32,167 nt of DNA from Pseudomonadota bacterium (GTDB taxonomy: Bacteria; Pseudomonadota; Alphaproteobacteria; Rhodospirillales; Magnetospirillaceae). Shown piece by piece: positions 1-7,749 of the stretch. The position numbers were made by a program, and so were the translations under genes. How positions within the stretch are numbered: position 1 is the first letter of the stretch; the number at the start of each line of letters is the position of its first letter. Where the stretch lies: NCBI GenBank assembly GCA_021798485.1, contig JAJZGK010000009.1, positions 1 through 32,167 of the forward strand, read 5' to 3'. A model generated the notes under the pieces. The model did no database searches. It was not told the DNA's origin and was given only the letters and a program-made list of their open reading frames with translations.

Positions 1-175
1 GCGGCGGCGGATTTTGCGGCGGCACCGGCAGCGGCGCCAGATCGGGGGCGGGCGGCGGCGCGTCCTCCTCCTCGGGCAGGCGGCCCTCGAAAGCGGTGGC
101 GCCTTTCATAACCTCGCGCCACAGCCGCGCCTCGTCGCGGCTGACCAGACGGCGGCGGCGATCATTGCTCATCAT
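1..175 (-). CDS. Smr/MutS2-domain protein, N-terminal fragment
   Basis: The first 58 or so residues of a protein run off the left edge of the window. The start ATG (175-173) overlaps the stop of the membrane-protein gene upstream in an ATGA, and a second ATG follows directly. The visible part is a basic start (MMSNDRRRRLVSRDEA), a segment LWREVMKGATAF, then an acidic and proline-rich linker. This pattern, next to mltA and the Tim44-domain gene, matches the N-terminus of alphaproteobacterial Smr-domain proteins, whose nuclease-like Smr domain sits at the C-terminus. That domain lies outside the window, so the assignment rests on the N-terminal pattern and the neighbours. It is probably the last visible gene of a minus-strand operon Tim44-mltA-membrane protein-smr. 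Confidence 0.55.
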   Translation of the reverse strand, partial: MMSNDRRRRLVSRDEARLWREVMKGATAFEGRLPEEEDAPPPAPDLAPLPVPPQNPPP

Positions 176-636
176 GCCCCGTCCGGCGGCGGTTCGGGAT
201 CGATGAGAAAATCGCCGGCAAAGGCCTGCCAGTCGCCGAACGGCGCCACACAGTTCTTTTCCGGCCATTCCTTCAGGGCCACGGCGATGCCGCCCATCTG
301 CCACAGCAGTTTCATGTTGTAGAGATTGCGCACCACCGCCGTCACCGTGCGGCGGTGCAGCCGCCATTCGACGAAATAACGGGCCCCATAGGCCTGCCAC
401 AGCACGATCAGCACCAGGGCCACCAGCCACTGCACCAGACCGAAAGCGAACAGCAGGGTCAGGCTGCTGGCCATCAGCACCAGGGTGGGCACAAAGACAT
501 CGAGCGGGGAATAAACCGGCGAGCCGGGCCGGTTCAGAATATGGGCATCGGTAAAAATCACCACCCGGCCCATCATATGGGCGCGGCGCAAAGCCTCATA
601 GGCCACGGTTTCCGGGGGTATGGGCTGGCGCGGCAT
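172..636 (-). CDS. conserved small membrane protein of unknown function
   Basis: A 154-residue protein starts at MPRQPIPPETVAYE. Its ATG shares one base with the mltA stop (TAATG) and its stop overlaps the Smr start (ATGA), so it is translationally coupled on both sides. Residues about 46-83 are strongly hydrophobic and could form a membrane hairpin of two helices. They are followed by a basic, aromatic stretch (RYFVEWRLHRRTVTAVVRNLYNMKLLW) and a proline-rich acidic tail. There is no signal peptide or lipobox, and I recognise no catalytic motif. The tight packing between a lipoprotein murein hydrolase and an Smr gene suggests an envelope-associated role, but that is context only. Upstream extension of the frame is rejected because it would lie inside mltA. 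Confidence 0.72.
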   Translation of the reverse strand: MPRQPIPPETVAYEALRRAHMMGRVVIFTDAHILNRPGSPVYSPLDVFVPTLVLMASSLTLLFAFGLVQWLVALVLIVLWQAYGARYFVEWRLHRRTVTAVVRNLYNMKLLWQMGGIAVALKEWPEKNCVAPFGDWQAFAGDFLIDPEPPPDGA

Positions 637-1790
637 TACTGTCCGTCCCAGGCCAGCGGCGATGAGCGCTGACGCGGCAGCAGCAGATAATAGCGGCCCC
701 GGCTGCGCATGCGGCCGGCCTGATCGAAGGCGGTTTCCCCCGGCCCCCAGAAATAATCGCCGCGCACCACGCCGACGATGCCCTTGCCGCTGTCTTGCGC
801 CACCATCAGACGGCGCAGCGGGCGGCCCTGCGGATCGGCGGTATCCAGCCACAGCGGCATGCCCAGCGGAATATAGCGCGGATCCACCGCCAGACTGCGG
901 CCCGGCGTCAGCGCCACCCCTTCGGCGCCCACCGGACCCTCGGCATTCAGGAAGCGGAAGAAGATGTAGCGGGGGTTTTCGCTCATCAGGGCCGGCGCCT
1001 GGGCCGGATGGGCCTTCAGCCAGGCGCGGATGGCCGGCATGTTGCTTTGATGGCGGCCGATCAGGCGGTGGCGGCGCAAAATGGTGCCCAGCCCCACCCA
1101 CTCGCGGCCGTTGTTGCCGTCGTAGCCCACCTGCGCCACCGAACCGTCGTCGAGGCGCACCTCGCCCGACCCCTGGATCTGCAGAATATTGGCATCCACC
1201 AGATCATCCACCCACAGCAGCACATGGGCGCGGCCCCTGAGGGCGCCATCGTCGATCTCGCGGTGGCTGGGCAGACGCTCGCCGTAACGGGCGGGGTTGG
1301 CCGGCCAGCCGGCGGGGCGGGCGTAAAGGGGGTAGCGGTAGCGGGCGCTGGGCTGACGCGATCCGTTCAGCGCCGCCTCGCAATAGCCGGTGAAAATCCC
1401 CTCGGGCGAGCCGCCCGCCGTTACCAGATAGGGCTGCAGCCAGCGTTCGGCCCAGTCGCGCGCCGACATTTCGTCCTCCACCGCGCGCAGGGCGCCGCAC
1501 GGGCCGGTCCAGTCGCTGGCGGCCCCGGCCAGGCCCAGCTGGCGGCCTTCCGGCATGGCGGTGATCTTGCGGCAGCTGCGGCGCAGCGCCGGCAGGGCCG
1601 CCAGCACCCGGTCTTCCCGCCAGCCCGGCAGCTCCTGGAACGTGACCGGTTCCAGACTGATGGCGCCGTTGCTCATGGCACCGGTGGCGGGGCCGCCCTG
1701 GTTGAGGCTGGGGCCCGAGGAACAGCCGGCCAGACCCAGACCGGCCAGAAGCAACAGCAGCAGGGGATAAAAGCCGGGCCGCGTCATCAT
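636..1790 (-). CDS. mltA: membrane-bound lytic murein transglycosylase A
   Basis: A 384-residue lipoprotein. MltA cleaves the MurNAc-GlcNAc bond of peptidoglycan non-hydrolytically, leaving 1,6-anhydro-muramyl ends. The chosen start, MMTRPGFYP, gives a classic lipoprotein signal with lipobox LAGC (Cys23); a further in-frame upstream extension would destroy it. The middle carries the MltA core (FTGYCEAALNGSR, YARPAGWPANPARYGERLPSHREID, VLLWVDDLVDANILQIQGSGEV). The C-terminus is a 3D domain with its conserved aspartates (VAQDSGKGIVGVVRGDYFWG, then AFDQAGRMRSRGRYYLLLP). The start shares one base with the stop of the Tim44-domain gene (TGATG), so the two are probably co-translated. Length and domain order fit the family. 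Confidence 0.95.
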   Translation of the reverse strand: MMTRPGFYPLLLLLLAGLGLAGCSSGPSLNQGGPATGAMSNGAISLEPVTFQELPGWREDRVLAALPALRRSCRKITAMPEGRQLGLAGAASDWTGPCGALRAVEDEMSARDWAERWLQPYLVTAGGSPEGIFTGYCEAALNGSRQPSARYRYPLYARPAGWPANPARYGERLPSHREIDDGALRGRAHVLLWVDDLVDANILQIQGSGEVRLDDGSVAQVGYDGNNGREWVGLGTILRRHRLIGRHQSNMPAIRAWLKAHPAQAPALMSENPRYIFFRFLNAEGPVGAEGVALTPGRSLAVDPRYIPLGMPLWLDTADPQGRPLRRLMVAQDSGKGIVGVVRGDYFWGPGETAFDQAGRMRSRGRYYLLLPRQRSSPLAWDGQ

Positions 1791-2431
1791 CAGGCGTCGT
1801 GGCTTTGGGTGGCGACCAAACGCCAGTTGGGATCGCTGCTGGCCAGCGGGCGGGCGAAGGTCCAAAGATCGCGGATTTCCACGGCGCGGTCGGGATCGCC
1901 GAACAGCAGGCTGCCGTCGGCGCTCTGCTGGCAGATGACCTGACGGCTGAGGAAACGCACGGTGACCAGGGCCATGCCGCCCTGCACGCCGCCCTCGGTG
2001 ATCTCGGCGTCGAGAATGCTGTCCAGGCGGTTGGCGCAGCGTTCGCCGTTGGCGCGCCGTGTCCGCAGGGCCTGGGTGAAATTGCCGAACACCTCATCGG
2101 ACAGCAGCGGCCGCAGCCCGGCCTCGTCGCCGGCGATGAAGGCCCGCACGATCATCTCGAAGGCGGCGGCGGCCCCTTGCAGAAAGGCGTCGGGGTTGAA
2201 ATCGCGGTCGGCGGCGGCGATGGCGTCCAGCCCCTTGCCGAAGCGCGGCGACGCCGGTTCGGAACGGGGCGGCGGCGGCACCGCCGGCCGCAGCGGCGCC
2301 TGGCCGACCCCCCCTTGCGGCTGATCCTGGTCCTCGGGGCGGCTGCCCAGCACGCTGCGCAGGCGCAAGCCGATAAACACCGCCAGCAGGGCGAAGAAGA
2401 TGATTTCGATGAAGTGCGATCCGTCTTGCAT
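1790..2431 (-). CDS. Tim44-domain (TimA-type) membrane-anchored protein
   Basis: A 213-residue protein. Residues 8-24 (IEIIFFALLAVFIGLRL) are an N-terminal membrane anchor, followed by a proline-rich linker (about 30-65) and a Tim44-like domain (about 78-213) with FLQGAAAAFEMIVRAFIAGD and LRPLLSDEVFGNFTQAL. This is the pattern of bacterial relatives of mitochondrial Tim44 in alphaproteobacteria, where the gene usually sits between fxsA/secB and mltA as here. The role in bacteria is poorly defined, perhaps at the inner membrane. The C-terminus (LWTFARPLASSDPNWRLVAT) is typical of the fold. It is the first gene of a minus-strand operon and diverges from fxsA across a 177-bp gap. The start follows a GGGGCC stretch, a weak ribosome-binding site. 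Confidence 0.88.
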   Translation of the reverse strand: MQDGSHFIEIIFFALLAVFIGLRLRSVLGSRPEDQDQPQGGVGQAPLRPAVPPPPRSEPASPRFGKGLDAIAAADRDFNPDAFLQGAAAAFEMIVRAFIAGDEAGLRPLLSDEVFGNFTQALRTRRANGERCANRLDSILDAEITEGGVQGGMALVTVRFLSRQVICQQSADGSLLFGDPDRAVEIRDLWTFARPLASSDPNWRLVATQSHDA

Positions 2432-2608
2432 GGAGGCCCCAAGTTTTTCCGCCTGCCCAGGCGCTTTTCGCAGCGGTTTTCCGCCCGGTTTTCCGCCCTG
2501 GGCCGTGTTATAACGGTCGGTACATGACAAACCCGCAACAGTGGGGCGACGCATCCCGGCCGAAAAACGCCTGTTCGTACATAAGCGGTTGTAAGGTAAA
2601 GAGCAAGC
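2432..2608. promoter_or_regulatory. divergent intergenic region between the Tim44-domain gene and fxsA
   Basis: This 177-bp gap separates two divergently read genes and must carry both promoters. It has locally AT-rich stretches such as TTATAA near 2507-2512 and GTACATAAG near 2578-2586. AAAGAG at about 2598-2603 could serve as the fxsA ribosome-binding site. I could not assign convincing -35/-10 pairs by eye, so no individual promoter is claimed. Confidence 0.4.
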
Positions 2609-3121
2609 ATGGCCTGGATCTTCTTCATCTTCCTGTTGGCATGGCCTTTCCTGGAGCTGTTTGTGCTGGTGCAGATGGCCGGAATTCTCGGCTGGCCGGG
2701 CGCCATTTTCGGGCTGTTCGCCTCGGCGCTGCTGGGGCTGGTGGTGCTGCAGAAAAACAACCTGTCCATCGCCGCCGGGTTTCAGCGCGATCTCAATCGC
2801 GGCGAACTGCCCTTGCGCACTCTGTTCGATGCCGCCGCCGCCGCCTTTTCCGGCCTGCTGCTGCTGATCCCCGGCTATCTCGGCACCGCCCTGGCCCTGC
2901 TGCTGTTTCTGCCGCCGGTGCGCAGCCTGGTCTATGGTGAACTGGCGCTTAAGGCCAAAACCCGCATGTACGCCGCCCGCACCGAGGCCCGCTGGGGCCC
3001 GCCCGACCCCGGTGCCAGCGATACCACCATCATCGAGGGCGATTTTACCGTGGTGCAGCCGGACGGGCACACACCCGCCGACAGGAAAAACGGCAAAACA
3101 CCGCCGCGTCTCTTATTGTAA
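2609..3121 (+). CDS. fxsA: FxsA family membrane protein
   Basis: A 170-residue inner-membrane protein. The N-terminus (MAWIFFIFLLAWPFLELFVLVQMAGILGWPGAI) and the following hydrophobic segments, including AAAFSGLLLLIPGYLGTALALLLFLPPVR, match the FxsA family: short cytoplasmic-membrane proteins with a LIPGxxTD/G-like loop before the last helix. In E. coli FxsA affects exclusion of phage T7 by F plasmid; its housekeeping role is unknown. The hydrophilic C-terminal tail (about 115-170) is variable in the family. The start lies 6-10 bp after AAAGAG. secB follows on the same strand after a 113-bp gap, so co-transcription or a separate secB promoter are both possible. Confidence 0.9.
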   Translation: MAWIFFIFLLAWPFLELFVLVQMAGILGWPGAIFGLFASALLGLVVLQKNNLSIAAGFQRDLNRGELPLRTLFDAAAAAFSGLLLLIPGYLGTALALLLFLPPVRSLVYGELALKAKTRMYAARTEARWGPPDPGASDTTIIEGDFTVVQPDGHTPADRKNGKTPPRLLL

Positions 3122-3234
3122 TCCCCTTCTGTTGTGCCTCTGGGCGTTCCGTGTTAGTGCTCAAGCCCCGATCCAACGGGGTTTCCGGGCCCTGCCGCCC
3201 GCGACACGACCTTCCGCAAGACTTGGAGTCCGCG

Positions 3235-3696
3235 ATGTCTGAACAAGAATCCCAGCAGGCGCTTCCGCCGCTTTTGGTCAATATGCAGTATGTGAAGGAT
3301 CAGTCGTTCGAAGCCCCGAACGCCCCGGCCATCTTCACCGACATGCAGACCACCGCGCCGGAAATCGGCATCAAGGTCAATGTTCAGGCCAATCCGGTGC
3401 AGGACTCCCTGTTCGAGGTGTCGCTGCTGCTGAATGTCGAGGCCAAGCTGGGCGATAAGACCGCCTTCATCCTGGAACTGGTCTATGGCGGCCTTTTCAC
3501 CCTGAATGTGCCCGAGGAACATGTGCAGCCCATGCTGCTCATCGAATGCCCGCGCATTCTGTTCCCCTTCGCCCGCGCCATCGTGGCCGAAACCACGCAG
3601 AACGGCGGTTTCCCGCCGCTGATGCTGCAGCCTCTGGATTTCGTGTCGCTGTACCGCCAGCGCATGGAGCAGCAGGGCCCGGTCGGCACCGCCTGA
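3235..3696 (+). CDS. secB: protein-export chaperone SecB
   Basis: A 153-residue cytoplasmic chaperone that keeps preproteins unfolded and delivers them to SecA. It forms a dimer of dimers. The start ATG at 3235 follows GGAGTC with good spacing and gives MSEQESQQALPPLLVNMQYVKDQSFEAPN, the usual alphaproteobacterial N-terminus (the IxxQYxKDxSFExP motif). Later family segments are all present: FEVSLLLNVEAK, FILELVYGGLFTL, IECPRILFPFARAIVAETTQNGGFPPLMLQPLDFVSLY. The length is typical. A strong bidirectional hairpin terminator lies about 20 bp after the stop, shared with the convergent dnaQ operon. Confidence 0.97.
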   Translation: MSEQESQQALPPLLVNMQYVKDQSFEAPNAPAIFTDMQTTAPEIGIKVNVQANPVQDSLFEVSLLLNVEAKLGDKTAFILELVYGGLFTLNVPEEHVQPMLLIECPRILFPFARAIVAETTQNGGFPPLMLQPLDFVSLYRQRMEQQGPVGTA

Positions 3697-3714
3697 GCCG
3701 CACTTAAAGCGAAT

Positions 3715-3753
3715 AAAAAGGCCGCCGTTTCTCAAGAAACGGCGGCCTTTTTT
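3715..3753. terminator. bidirectional intrinsic terminator between secB and dnaQ
   Basis: A perfect 17-bp inverted repeat: left arm 3715-3731 (AAAAAGGCCGCCGTTTC), loop TCAA, right arm 3736-3752. It ends in a run of six T (3748-3753) on the plus strand and of five T on the minus strand. It lies between the stops of two converging genes, so it should end both transcripts. Confidence 0.93.
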
Positions 3754-3756
3754 ATG

Positions 3757-4452
3757 TCACTCGCGGCTCCACACCGGATTTTTCAATTTGCCGAGAAAGG
3801 CCTCGTGGGCCGCCAGTTCCTCGGGCAGGGGCTGATGGGGGCGGGGCGGGCGGAAATTCCGCGCCGCCGGGAAAGCCGGGTTGGCCGGCGCAGCGTTGGC
3901 CGGGCCGGCGGCGGGGGTGCCCAGCAGGGTCAGGCCGGGTTCGCGGCCGCCGATCAGCTCCAGATAGACTTCGGCCAGAAGTTCGGAATCGAGCAGGGCG
4001 CCGTGCTTGTCGCGGGCGGAGTTATCGATCTCGAAGCGGCGGCACAGGGCATCGAGATTGGCCGGCGAGCCGGGAAAGCGCTTGCGGGCGATTTTCACCG
4101 TATCGATGGCCCGCTCCAGCGGAATGGGCGCCTGCCCCAGCAGTTTCAGTTCCCAGTTCAGGAATTTGATATCGAATTCGGCATTGTGAATGATCAGCGG
4201 CGCATCGCCGATGAACTCGAGAAACCCGGCGGCGATCTCGGCAAACAGCGGCTGGGTGCTCAAAAACTCTTCCGACAGACCGTGCACGTTGAAAGCCTCG
4301 ACCGGCATGTCGCGTTCGGGATTGATATATTTGTGGAACACCTCGCCGGTCGCCAGATGATTGACCAGCTCCACGCAGCCGATTTCCACCACGCGATGGC
4401 CCGAAGCCGGATCAAGGCCGGTGGTTTCGGTATCCAGCACCACTTCCCGCAT
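3757..4452 (-). CDS. dnaQ: DNA polymerase III epsilon subunit (3'-5' proofreading exonuclease)
   Basis: A 231-residue protein with the DEDDh exonuclease signature: ExoI DTETTGLD (residues 7-14, catalytic D7 and E9), ExoII HNAEFD (89-94, D94) and ExoIII H150-GALLD155. The C-terminal tail (about 178-231, rich in Ala/Pro) corresponds to the part that contacts the polymerase alpha subunit in other bacteria. The protein proofreads replication errors in the Pol III core. It is the last gene of a minus-strand operon, and its ATG shares one base with the coaE stop. The same window also holds holA, another Pol III subunit gene. Confidence 0.97.
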   Translation of the reverse strand: MREVVLDTETTGLDPASGHRVVEIGCVELVNHLATGEVFHKYINPERDMPVEAFNVHGLSEEFLSTQPLFAEIAAGFLEFIGDAPLIIHNAEFDIKFLNWELKLLGQAPIPLERAIDTVKIARKRFPGSPANLDALCRRFEIDNSARDKHGALLDSELLAEVYLELIGGREPGLTLLGTPAAGPANAAPANPAFPAARNFRPPRPHQPLPEELAAHEAFLGKLKNPVWSRE

Positions 4453-5045
4453 CAGACGCGCTCCCGCAGCCGGGCCAGCACGGCCCGCAATTTCCGCAAG
4501 GTCAGCCGCCGTCCCAAACCGGTGGGCAGCACGAAATCGGCGCGGCGGCGTTTCTCGTGATCGGCCATCTGACGGCGGCGGATCACCGCCAGCTTGGCGT
4601 GAGTCATGCCGTGGCGGGCCATCACTCTTTGTTCCTGCAAGAAGGCCGGGCAGCTGACCACGGCCACCGCATCGCAGCGGTCCTCGCCGTGGGTTTCAAA
4701 CAGCAGCGGAATATCCAGGGCCACCACCGGACGGCGGCGGCGGCGCTGGCGCCGCAGGAAGGCCAGCTCCTCGCGCCGGACCATGGGATGCAGGATCGCT
4801 TCCAGGGTTTTCAGGGCGTGATCATCGCCGAACACCCGCGCCGCCAGGCGCGGCCGATCGACGGCGCCGCCCCACACGGTATGGGGAAACGCCGCCTCGA
4901 TCAGCGGCACGGCGGCGCCGCCCTTGGCCAGCAGCCGGTGCACCACATCATCGGCGTCGTGCACGGGAACCTTGAGGCGGCGCAGCAGATTGGCCGCCGT
5001 GGTTTTGCCCATGCCGATGGAGCCGGTCAGTCCCAGTATGATCAT
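4452..5045 (-). CDS. coaE: dephospho-CoA kinase
   Basis: A 197-residue cytoplasmic kinase catalysing the last step of coenzyme A synthesis, phosphorylation of the 3'-hydroxyl of dephospho-CoA. The P-loop is [12 protein letters not shown] (5-16). Other family marks are the DADDVVHRL motif (34-42), [13 protein letters not shown] and [19 protein letters not shown] with the usual PLLFE element. The gene overlaps the aroE stop by 4 bp at its start and shares one base with dnaQ at its end, so it lies inside a tightly coupled operon. Length and motif order are normal. Confidence 0.95.
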   Translation of the reverse strand: MIILGLTGSIGMGKTTAANLLRRLKVPVHDADDVVHRLLAKGGAAVPLIEAAFPHTVWGGAVDRPRLAARVFGDDHALKTLEAILHPMVRREELAFLRRQRRRRRPVVALDIPLLFETHGEDRCDAVAVVSCPAFLQEQRVMARHGMTHAKLAVIRRRQMADHEKRRRADFVLPTGLGRRLTLRKLRAVLARLRERV

Positions 5046-5881
5046 GCGTCCTCCACGAACCGCCGCAGGTCTTCGCTCACCTCGGGCATCACCCCGAACC
5101 AGGCGGCGAAACCGGGCCGGGCCTGATGCAGCAGCATGCCCAAGCCGTCCACCACCTTGTTGCCGCGCGCCGCCGCCGCCGCCAGCAGCGGCGTTTGCAG
5201 CGGCGCGTAAACGATATCGGTGACCAGCGCCGTGACGGGCAGGGCCGACAGGGACAGCTCCAGCGGCGGCTGGCCGTTCATGCCCAGGGTGGTGGTGTTG
5301 ACCACCAGGGCGGCGCCGTCCAAACCCTCGGCGCGCTGCTCCCAGGGCAGCACCCTTACCGGGCCGCCCAGAGCCGCCGCCACCTCTTCGGCGCGGCTGC
5401 GGGTGCGGTTCAACAGGCGGATTTCGGGGCAGCCGTCATCCTGCAGGGCGGCGATCACCGCCCGCGCCGCGCCGCCCGCGCCCAGCACCACCGCCGGCCC
5501 CTGCGCCGCTTTGAAGCCGGGCCGGCCCTGGCGCAGATTTTCCAGAAACCCGAAGGCATCGGTATTGCGGCCTTCCAGGCTGCCATCGGGACGCACCACC
5601 AGGGTGTTGACGGCGCCGATGCGCCGGGCCAGCGGGTCCACGTGATCAGCCAGAGCCAGGGCCTGTTCCTTGTGCGGCACGGTGACGTTGGCGCCGCGAA
5701 AGCCCATGCGGGGCAGGGCGCGCAACACCTCGGCAAAATCGCCGGGGCGCACCGCCAGCGGCAGATAGGCGCCGTCGATGCCGTGGCGCTCCAACCAGTA
5801 TCCGTGCAGACGCGGCGAACGGGAATGGCCCACCGGCCAGCCGATCACTCCGGCCAGCAGAGCTTTGCCCGAAAGAATCAT
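5042..5881 (-). CDS. aroE: shikimate dehydrogenase (NADP+)
   Basis: A 279-residue enzyme of the shikimate pathway that reduces 3-dehydroshikimate with NADPH. The N-terminal substrate domain has GWPVGHSRSPRLHGYWL (14-30) and NVTVPHKEQAL with catalytic Lys71. GRNTDAFGF (104-112) supplies the conserved Asp. The nucleotide-binding glycine motif is GAGGAARAV (134-142), with RLLNRTRSRAEE after it. The C-terminus (GLGMLLHQARPGFAAWFG) is the expected QA.PGF motif. It overlaps maf and coaE by 4 bp each, in ATGA junctions. Confidence 0.96.
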   Translation of the reverse strand: MILSGKALLAGVIGWPVGHSRSPRLHGYWLERHGIDGAYLPLAVRPGDFAEVLRALPRMGFRGANVTVPHKEQALALADHVDPLARRIGAVNTLVVRPDGSLEGRNTDAFGFLENLRQGRPGFKAAQGPAVVLGAGGAARAVIAALQDDGCPEIRLLNRTRSRAEEVAAALGGPVRVLPWEQRAEGLDGAALVVNTTTLGMNGQPPLELSLSALPVTALVTDIVYAPLQTPLLAAAAARGNKVVDGLGMLLHQARPGFAAWFGVMPEVSEDLRRFVEDA

Positions 5882-6474
5882 GTGGGGATCACTCCATGCT
5901 GGCGGAACATCTCCAGGAGCGGCAGCAGCGGCAGCCCGAGAATGGTGAAATGATCGCCGTCGATCGCGGAAAACAGCTGGCTGCCCAGCCCTTCCAGCTG
6001 ATAGGCCCCCACCGAGGACAGGATGGCGGGGCCGGCCTTTTCCAGATACGTGTCGAGAAAGGCCTCGGAAAAGGCGCGCATGGTCAGGGTGGCGCCGGCG
6101 GTATGATGCCAGAGCCGAACACCGTTTTGCATCATCACCACCGCGCTGATCAGCCGGTGGCGGCGGCCGCGCAGCTCCAGCAGCTGGCGGCGGGCCGCCG
6201 CGCGGTCGTCCGGTTTGTCGAACCAGCGGTTTTCGCAGTCCAGCATCTGGTCGGCCCCCACCACCAGGGCTTCGGGCCGGCGAAGCGACAGCCGGGTGGC
6301 CTTCAGTTCGGCCAGGGCCTCGGCGGCGGCCTCGGGGCTGGCGCCCTCGGCCCGCAGGGCTTGCTTCACCGCCGCCTCGTCAACGCCGGGAGGATGCGCC
6401 TCCACCGGCACGCCGGCGGCCATCAAAAGGCTGATGCGGGTGCGGCTGGTGGAGGCCAGAAGAACCGTCTTCAT
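5878..6474 (-). CDS. maf: Maf family nucleotide pyrophosphatase
   Basis: A 198-residue protein of the Maf/HAM1-like fold. The N-terminal ASTSRTRISLLMAAG is the diagnostic ASxSxxR motif. The protein carries a conserved acidic region (VVGADQMLDCENRWFDKPDD) and the DTYLEKAGPAILSSVGAYQLEGLGSQLFSAIDGDHFTILGLPLLPLLEMFR C-terminal block. Maf proteins hydrolyse non-canonical or modified nucleoside triphosphates, acting in house-cleaning or cell-division control. The exact substrate (dTTP/UTP or m7GTP class) cannot be decided here. The gene overlaps the PPSR gene by 4 bp and aroE by 4 bp. Confidence 0.93.
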   Translation of the reverse strand: MKTVLLASTSRTRISLLMAAGVPVEAHPPGVDEAAVKQALRAEGASPEAAAEALAELKATRLSLRRPEALVVGADQMLDCENRWFDKPDDRAAARRQLLELRGRRHRLISAVVMMQNGVRLWHHTAGATLTMRAFSEAFLDTYLEKAGPAILSSVGAYQLEGLGSQLFSAIDGDHFTILGLPLLPLLEMFRQHGVIPT

Positions 6475-7304
6475 ACGATCTGCCCCGGATTCTGGCCGTT
6501 GCGGCGGGCATAAAGCTGCAGAATGGCCGCCGAGGCCTCCTCGATGGAGCGGCGCGACACGTCGATCACCGGCCAGCCGTGGCGGGCGAACAGCCGGCGG
6601 GCCATGGCCACCTCCTCGCGCACCCTGTCGAGATCGGCATAATCGGATTCGGGATCGTCGTTCAGCAGCTGCAGCCGCGATTTACGGATATCGCTCAGGC
6701 TTTTCGGCTCCTTGGTCAGGCCGACGATCAGCGGACGGCGGGCGGCGAACAGCTCGGGCGGCGGCTCGATGCCCGGCACCAGCGGAATATTGGCGGCCTT
6801 GAGACCGCGATTGGCCAGATACATGCAGGTGGGGGTTTTCGAGGTGCGGGAAATGCCCACCAGGATGATCTCGGCCTTGTCGAGATCCTGCAGCATCTGG
6901 CCGTCATCATGGGCCAGGGTGAAATGCATGGCGTCGATGCGCTTGAAATATTCGGCATCCAGCACGTGCTGGCGCCCCGGTTCGGTGCCGAACTCGCTGT
7001 CGAGATAGCCCGACAGCGCCGCCATCACCGGATCCAGCACCTGCACATAGGGCACATGCATCTGGCGGCAGGCCTCTTCCAGCAGACCACGCACGCCGCC
7101 GTCGAGAACAGTGGCCAGCACCAGGCCGGGATTGGCCTCGATGCCACTGATCACCCGCTCCACCTGGCCCTCGGTCCGCACCAGACACCACAGATGGGTA
7201 ATGGCCTCGACCTTGTCGAACTGCACCAGACAGGCGCGGGCGGCAGCGGAAACGGTTTCGCCGGTGGCGTCCGAAACCAGATGCAAATGGAACTTTTTCA
7301 CCAT
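6471..7304 (-). CDS. PEP synthase / pyruvate phosphate dikinase regulatory protein (DUF299)
   Basis: A 277-residue bifunctional kinase/pyrophosphorylase that switches pyruvate dikinase or PEP synthase off and on, by ADP-dependent phosphorylation and phosphate-dependent dephosphorylation of a threonine. The start MVKKFHLHLVSDATGETV is the family N-terminus and follows AAGGAC. Nine residues upstream an alternative ATG exists, but it fits less well. The P-loop-like motif GISRTSKTPT lies at 150-159. It heads the operon PPSR-maf-aroE-coaE-dnaQ and borders the putative origin. As I recall, its counterpart flanks the origin opposite hemE in Caulobacter and Rickettsia (RP001-type gene). I cannot tell from sequence whether PEP synthase or pyruvate phosphate dikinase is the target. 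Confidence 0.94.
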   Translation of the reverse strand: MVKKFHLHLVSDATGETVSAAARACLVQFDKVEAITHLWCLVRTEGQVERVISGIEANPGLVLATVLDGGVRGLLEEACRQMHVPYVQVLDPVMAALSGYLDSEFGTEPGRQHVLDAEYFKRIDAMHFTLAHDDGQMLQDLDKAEIILVGISRTSKTPTCMYLANRGLKAANIPLVPGIEPPPELFAARRPLIVGLTKEPKSLSDIRKSRLQLLNDDPESDYADLDRVREEVAMARRLFARHGWPVIDVSRRSIEEASAAILQLYARRNGQNPGQIV

Positions 7305-7334
7305 GCGTCCTTCACGACTTGTCCGCCCCAACCC

Positions 7335-7343
7335 TGTGGATAA
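7335..7343 (-). other. DnaA box (perfect)
   Basis: TGTGGATAA on the plus strand, TTATCCACA on the minus strand: 9/9 match to the strong DnaA box, 31 bp from the PPSR gene start. Confidence 0.75.
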
Positions 7344-7499
7344 GACCGAACGTCGGGGATAACTGCCCGTTTCGCGGAAGTGTGCCCAATTTGATGCAGG
7401 CTTGCCATCCCCTAATCACCAGACCGGTTGGACTGTGCGCGATTTTGCCGGCAAGGGGGGTGAAAAGAGCGGAAATTTGCCGAAACCTTTCGCCGCCCC

Positions 7500-7565
7500 G
7501 ATTTTTCACAAGGCATTTATCCAGATATTTTATTTAATAAAAACAATAAGATGCAAATCTTTTCC
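7500..7565. other. AT-rich candidate DNA unwinding element
   Basis: A segment dominated by A/T, including ATATTTTATTTAATAAAAAC near 7525-7544, in a genome where neighbouring DNA is about two-thirds GC. A 8/9 DnaA box (7517-7525) lies inside it and another lies just downstream. This is the expected place for initial duplex opening; the assignment is by composition only. Confidence 0.55.
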
Positions 7566-7572
7566 CCTTGAC

Positions 7573-7581
7573 TTATCCACC
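7573..7581 (+). other. DnaA box, one mismatch
   Basis: TTATCCACC, 8/9 match to TTATCCACA, on the hemE side of the AT-rich segment. Confidence 0.55.
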
Positions 7582-7648
7582 GTTTTCCCACCCCTTGCCG
7601 GTCCGTGGACAAGCATCGGGAAAAACCGTGGGCAGAGTCCGATCCCCG

Positions 7649-7657
7649 TTATCCACA
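7649..7657 (+). other. DnaA box (perfect)
   Basis: TTATCCACA, 9/9 match, about 90 bp before the hemE start. Its orientation is opposite to the perfect box at 7335-7343, so the two face each other across the AT-rich segment. Confidence 0.75.
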
Positions 7658-7749
7658 GGCATCCACCACCACAGCTACCTTTCCTAAACCTTATAAGACC
7701 TGTATTGAATGGGCGGACTTCTTCCCTGTCAGACGGAAAGGCACCTCCC

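Larger units (their letters stand above)
7305..7749. other. probable chromosomal replication origin (oriC) between the PPSR gene and hemE
   Basis: This is the longest gene-free stretch in the window. It lies between divergently read genes, in the hemE/PPSR context that holds the origin in other alphaproteobacteria. It contains two perfect DnaA boxes (7335-7343 minus orientation, 7649-7657 plus) and two one-mismatch boxes (7517-7525 TTATCCAGA, 7573-7581 TTATCCACC). Weaker matches are CGTGGACAA at 7604-7612 and TTTTTCACA at about 7501-7509. A markedly AT-rich segment (about 7500-7565) sits among the boxes in a GC-rich genome. The region must also carry promoters for hemE and for the PPSR operon. 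Function as an origin is inferred. Confidence 0.75.

Noticed and set aside
1791-1865. Upstream start for mltA
   Set aside because: It would put 25 charged residues before the lipoprotein signal peptide and run into the Tim44-domain gene. ATG 1790 gives a clean lipobox signal.
7402-7749. N-terminal extension of hemE to an ATG at 7402
   Set aside because: It would add 116 residues with no family counterpart, across the AT-rich origin region and DnaA boxes. TTG 7750 has a better ribosome-binding site and gives the standard length.
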